Positions 5,349 to 6,938 of a DNA stretch of 6,938 nt are shown in pieces. This DNA comes from JBBROS01 sp043748985 (GTDB lineage: Bacteria; Pseudomonadota; Alphaproteobacteria; Acetobacterales; Acetobacteraceae). Both the position numbers and the translations under genes were made by a program. The stretch's first letter is position 1. The number at the start of each line of letters is the position of its first letter. The stretch is from NCBI GenBank assembly GCA_043748985.1, contig JAYVEG010000036.1:1-6938 (forward strand). The letters run 5' to 3'. A model generated the notes under the pieces. It was not told the origin of the DNA, made no database searches, and was given only the letters and a program-made list of their open reading frames with translations.

Positions 5349-6867
5349 ATTTCCAGCTGGCCAGGTAGAAGCGCGGCAGTTCGTCCCGGAAGGTCTTGAA
5401 GTTCAGGCCCTTGTTGGCGGCGTAGTAGGTCACGAAGGTGAACATGGGCATGAAGTCGGCCTGTTCCGTGATCCGCTTGATGGCGCCGCTGTAGGCGACC
5501 CGGCGGCGATCGGGGTCGGTGGTGTTGCTGGCTTCGTCGACCAGGCGCTTGACCTCGGGGTCGCGCGTATAGTCCTGGCCGCCGCCATTGAAGAAGTAAG
5601 GCAGGAAGGCGGAGGCGTCGTTGATGGAGTAGCTGCCCCAGGTGCCCATCTCGAGCGGGTTCTTGCCCTCGATGCTGCGCTGCACGACGGCGCCGACCTG
5701 GAGCTGGGTGATCTTGGCGCGGATGCCGACGGCGCCGAGATAGCCCTGTATGGCGCCCATCCATTGCGGCAGGACGTAGCCGACCAGCTCGGTATCGAAG
5801 CCGTTGGGGAAGCCGGCTTCGGTGAGGAGGGCCTTGGCTTTGGCCGGGTCGTATTCGTATTTGACGGCGATGTTCTGGTCGCAGCCGAACTGGGTGGGGA
5901 AGCAGGGGGCGTCGAGCACGCGGGAGCCGCCGGGCATGAACTGCTTGGACATGGTGGCGCGGTCGACGGCGTACATGATCGCCTGGCGGACCTTCGGGTT
6001 CTTGAGCGGGGTGTCGCCCGTGCGGCCGGCGGCGTCCATGTTCATGTAGGCGACCCGCATGCTTTCGTTGCGGATGGTCTGCATGGTGGGCAGGGCACCG
6101 ATCTTTTCCATCTGGTCGGGGCTGTAGTTCCAGATCCAGTCGACCTGGTTGCCCAGCAGAGCGGTCAACTCGCCGGTGGCGTCGGCGACTTCCTTGATGA
6201 TCAGCGTCTTGATGGGCGGCTTGCCCTTGGGGCCGTCGAAATATTCATCGTTGCGGACCATGTCGATCTCGGTGGTGCCATCGACCTTGGTGATCTTGTA
6301 GGGACCGGTGCCGACGGGCGCCTTGCTGAACGCGTCGGGGCCGACGCGTTCACGGTAGGCCTTCGGGTAGATGGGGAGAACCATGGAGAAGTATTCGAGG
6401 GCGGCGGGGAAGACGCGCTTCAGCTTGATGCGGACGTGAAGGTCGTCGATCTTCTCGGCACCTTCGATGAAGCTGTAGTTGCTGGGGACTGCGACCTGCT
6501 TATCGGTGAGGACCGAGGTGACGGTGTAGACGACGTCGTCTGCGGTGAACTTGCTGCCGTCGTGAAAGGTCACGCCGGGGCGGAGTTCGAATTCGATGGT
6601 GGTGTCGTCGACGTATTTCCAGGATGCGGCGAGCTGGGGGCGGAGCTGGAAGGTTTCGGGGTCACGGTAGATCAGGGTGTCCCAGGTGTGGTGGGCGACG
6701 ATGAGGCCGGTGCGGAGGGAGTTGTAGTAGAAATCGACGTTCGGCACGGCGTCGCGCCAGGCAATGCGCAGGGTGTCGGCTGCCTTTTGCGCGTAGGCGG
6801 GGGCGGGCGTCACACCCAGCGCGCCCACCACCATGAAGCCACCCAGCCACGTCGCGACGCGCATCAT
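5347..6867 (-). CDS. ABC transporter family 5 solute-binding protein (second, divergent copy)
   Basis: The 506-residue product is another SBP_bac_5 periplasmic binding protein. A Sec-type signal peptide covers about residues 1-27 (ending APAYAQ) with no lipobox cysteine, so it should be soluble. The family signature spans 75-115: QLRPQLAASWKYVDDTTIEF, then LRPGVTFHDGSKFTADDVVY. APVGTGPYKI (183-192) and LKNPKVRQAIMYAVDRATM (288-306) are conserved blocks. Two cysteines (C322 and C329) may form a disulfide. The start at 6867 has GGAG six bases upstream (6877-6874); the adjacent ATG at 6864 is less well spaced. It differs clearly from the neighbouring plus-strand binding protein, so it is not a recent duplicate. 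No permease or ATPase gene lies in the window. The gene ends at the shared hairpin, so any partner genes would have to be upstream beyond 6938 or elsewhere. Confidence 0.94.
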   Translation of the reverse strand: MMRVATWLGGFMVVGALGVTPAPAYAQKAADTLRIAWRDAVPNVDFYYNSLRTGLIVAHHTWDTLIYRDPETFQLRPQLAASWKYVDDTTIEFELRPGVTFHDGSKFTADDVVYTVTSVLTDKQVAVPSNYSFIEGAEKIDDLHVRIKLKRVFPAALEYFSMVLPIYPKAYRERVGPDAFSKAPVGTGPYKITKVDGTTEIDMVRNDEYFDGPKGKPPIKTLIIKEVADATGELTALLGNQVDWIWNYSPDQMEKIGALPTMQTIRNESMRVAYMNMDAAGRTGDTPLKNPKVRQAIMYAVDRATMSKQFMPGGSRVLDAPCFPTQFGCDQNIAVKYEYDPAKAKALLTEAGFPNGFDTELVGYVLPQWMGAIQGYLGAVGIRAKITQLQVGAVVQRSIEGKNPLEMGTWGSYSINDASAFLPYFFNGGGQDYTRDPEVKRLVDEASNTTDPDRRRVAYSGAIKRITEQADFMPMFTFVTYYAANKGLNFKTFRDELPRFYLASWK

Positions 6868-6938
6868 GCTTTGCTCCCCGAGAACCAGTGGGAACGCTAT
6901 GCCGCTGTGGGCGGCGGCGCAATCGTTGGGAGCGAGCG

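Noticed and set aside
1..6938. CRISPR array, tRNA, insertion sequence or phage remnant
   Set aside because: No regularly spaced repeats, cloverleaf-like sequence, transposase motif or terminal inverted repeat was found by eye on either strand.

Overview
The window comes from a chromosome with high G+C and strongly G/C-ending codons. Periplasmic family 5 solute-binding proteins, an SGNH hydrolase with a signal peptide and a cytochrome c' remnant point to an alphaproteobacterium, most plausibly Acetobacteraceae/Rhodospirillales. This taxonomic call is inference from composition and gene content. No rRNA, tRNA, CRISPR array, insertion sequence or phage gene was found.

Layout from left to right. 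(1) A minus-strand pair occupies 30-811. A small unrecognised protein gene comes first and overlaps, by a GTGA junction, a nucleotidyltransferase-like gene of the PF06042 type. (2) About 550 bases (812-1362) hold no intact gene. They carry a clearly decayed C-terminus of a cytochrome c' gene, with an internal stop, an apparent frame disruption and the first haem cysteine lost. An unidentified coding-like fragment lies just before it. (3) A plus-strand gene at 1363-2751 encodes a radical SAM protein with an added N-terminal beta-rich module and no SPASM-type cysteines. (4) Nine bases away and convergent with it is a secreted SGNH/GDSL-type hydrolase (3585-2761, minus). (5) A 125-base divergent spacer separates the hydrolase from a plus-strand family 5 ABC transporter solute-binding protein (3711-5294). 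(6) A second, divergent family 5 binding protein (6867-5347, minus) meets the first tail to tail. A strong hairpin with a short T tract lies between them.

Functionally this is an accessory neighbourhood of single genes or gene pairs rather than one pathway. Both binding proteins would deliver a peptide- or nickel/opine-type solute to an ABC importer, but no permease or ATPase gene is in the window. Each also runs straight into the shared terminator, so partners would have to lie upstream or elsewhere. The radical SAM enzyme has no obvious substrate gene beside it. The most notable observations are the decayed cytochrome c' gene, the domain architecture of the radical SAM protein, and the translationally coupled small-ORF/nucleotidyltransferase pair. 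I see no convincing evidence of a wholly new system.
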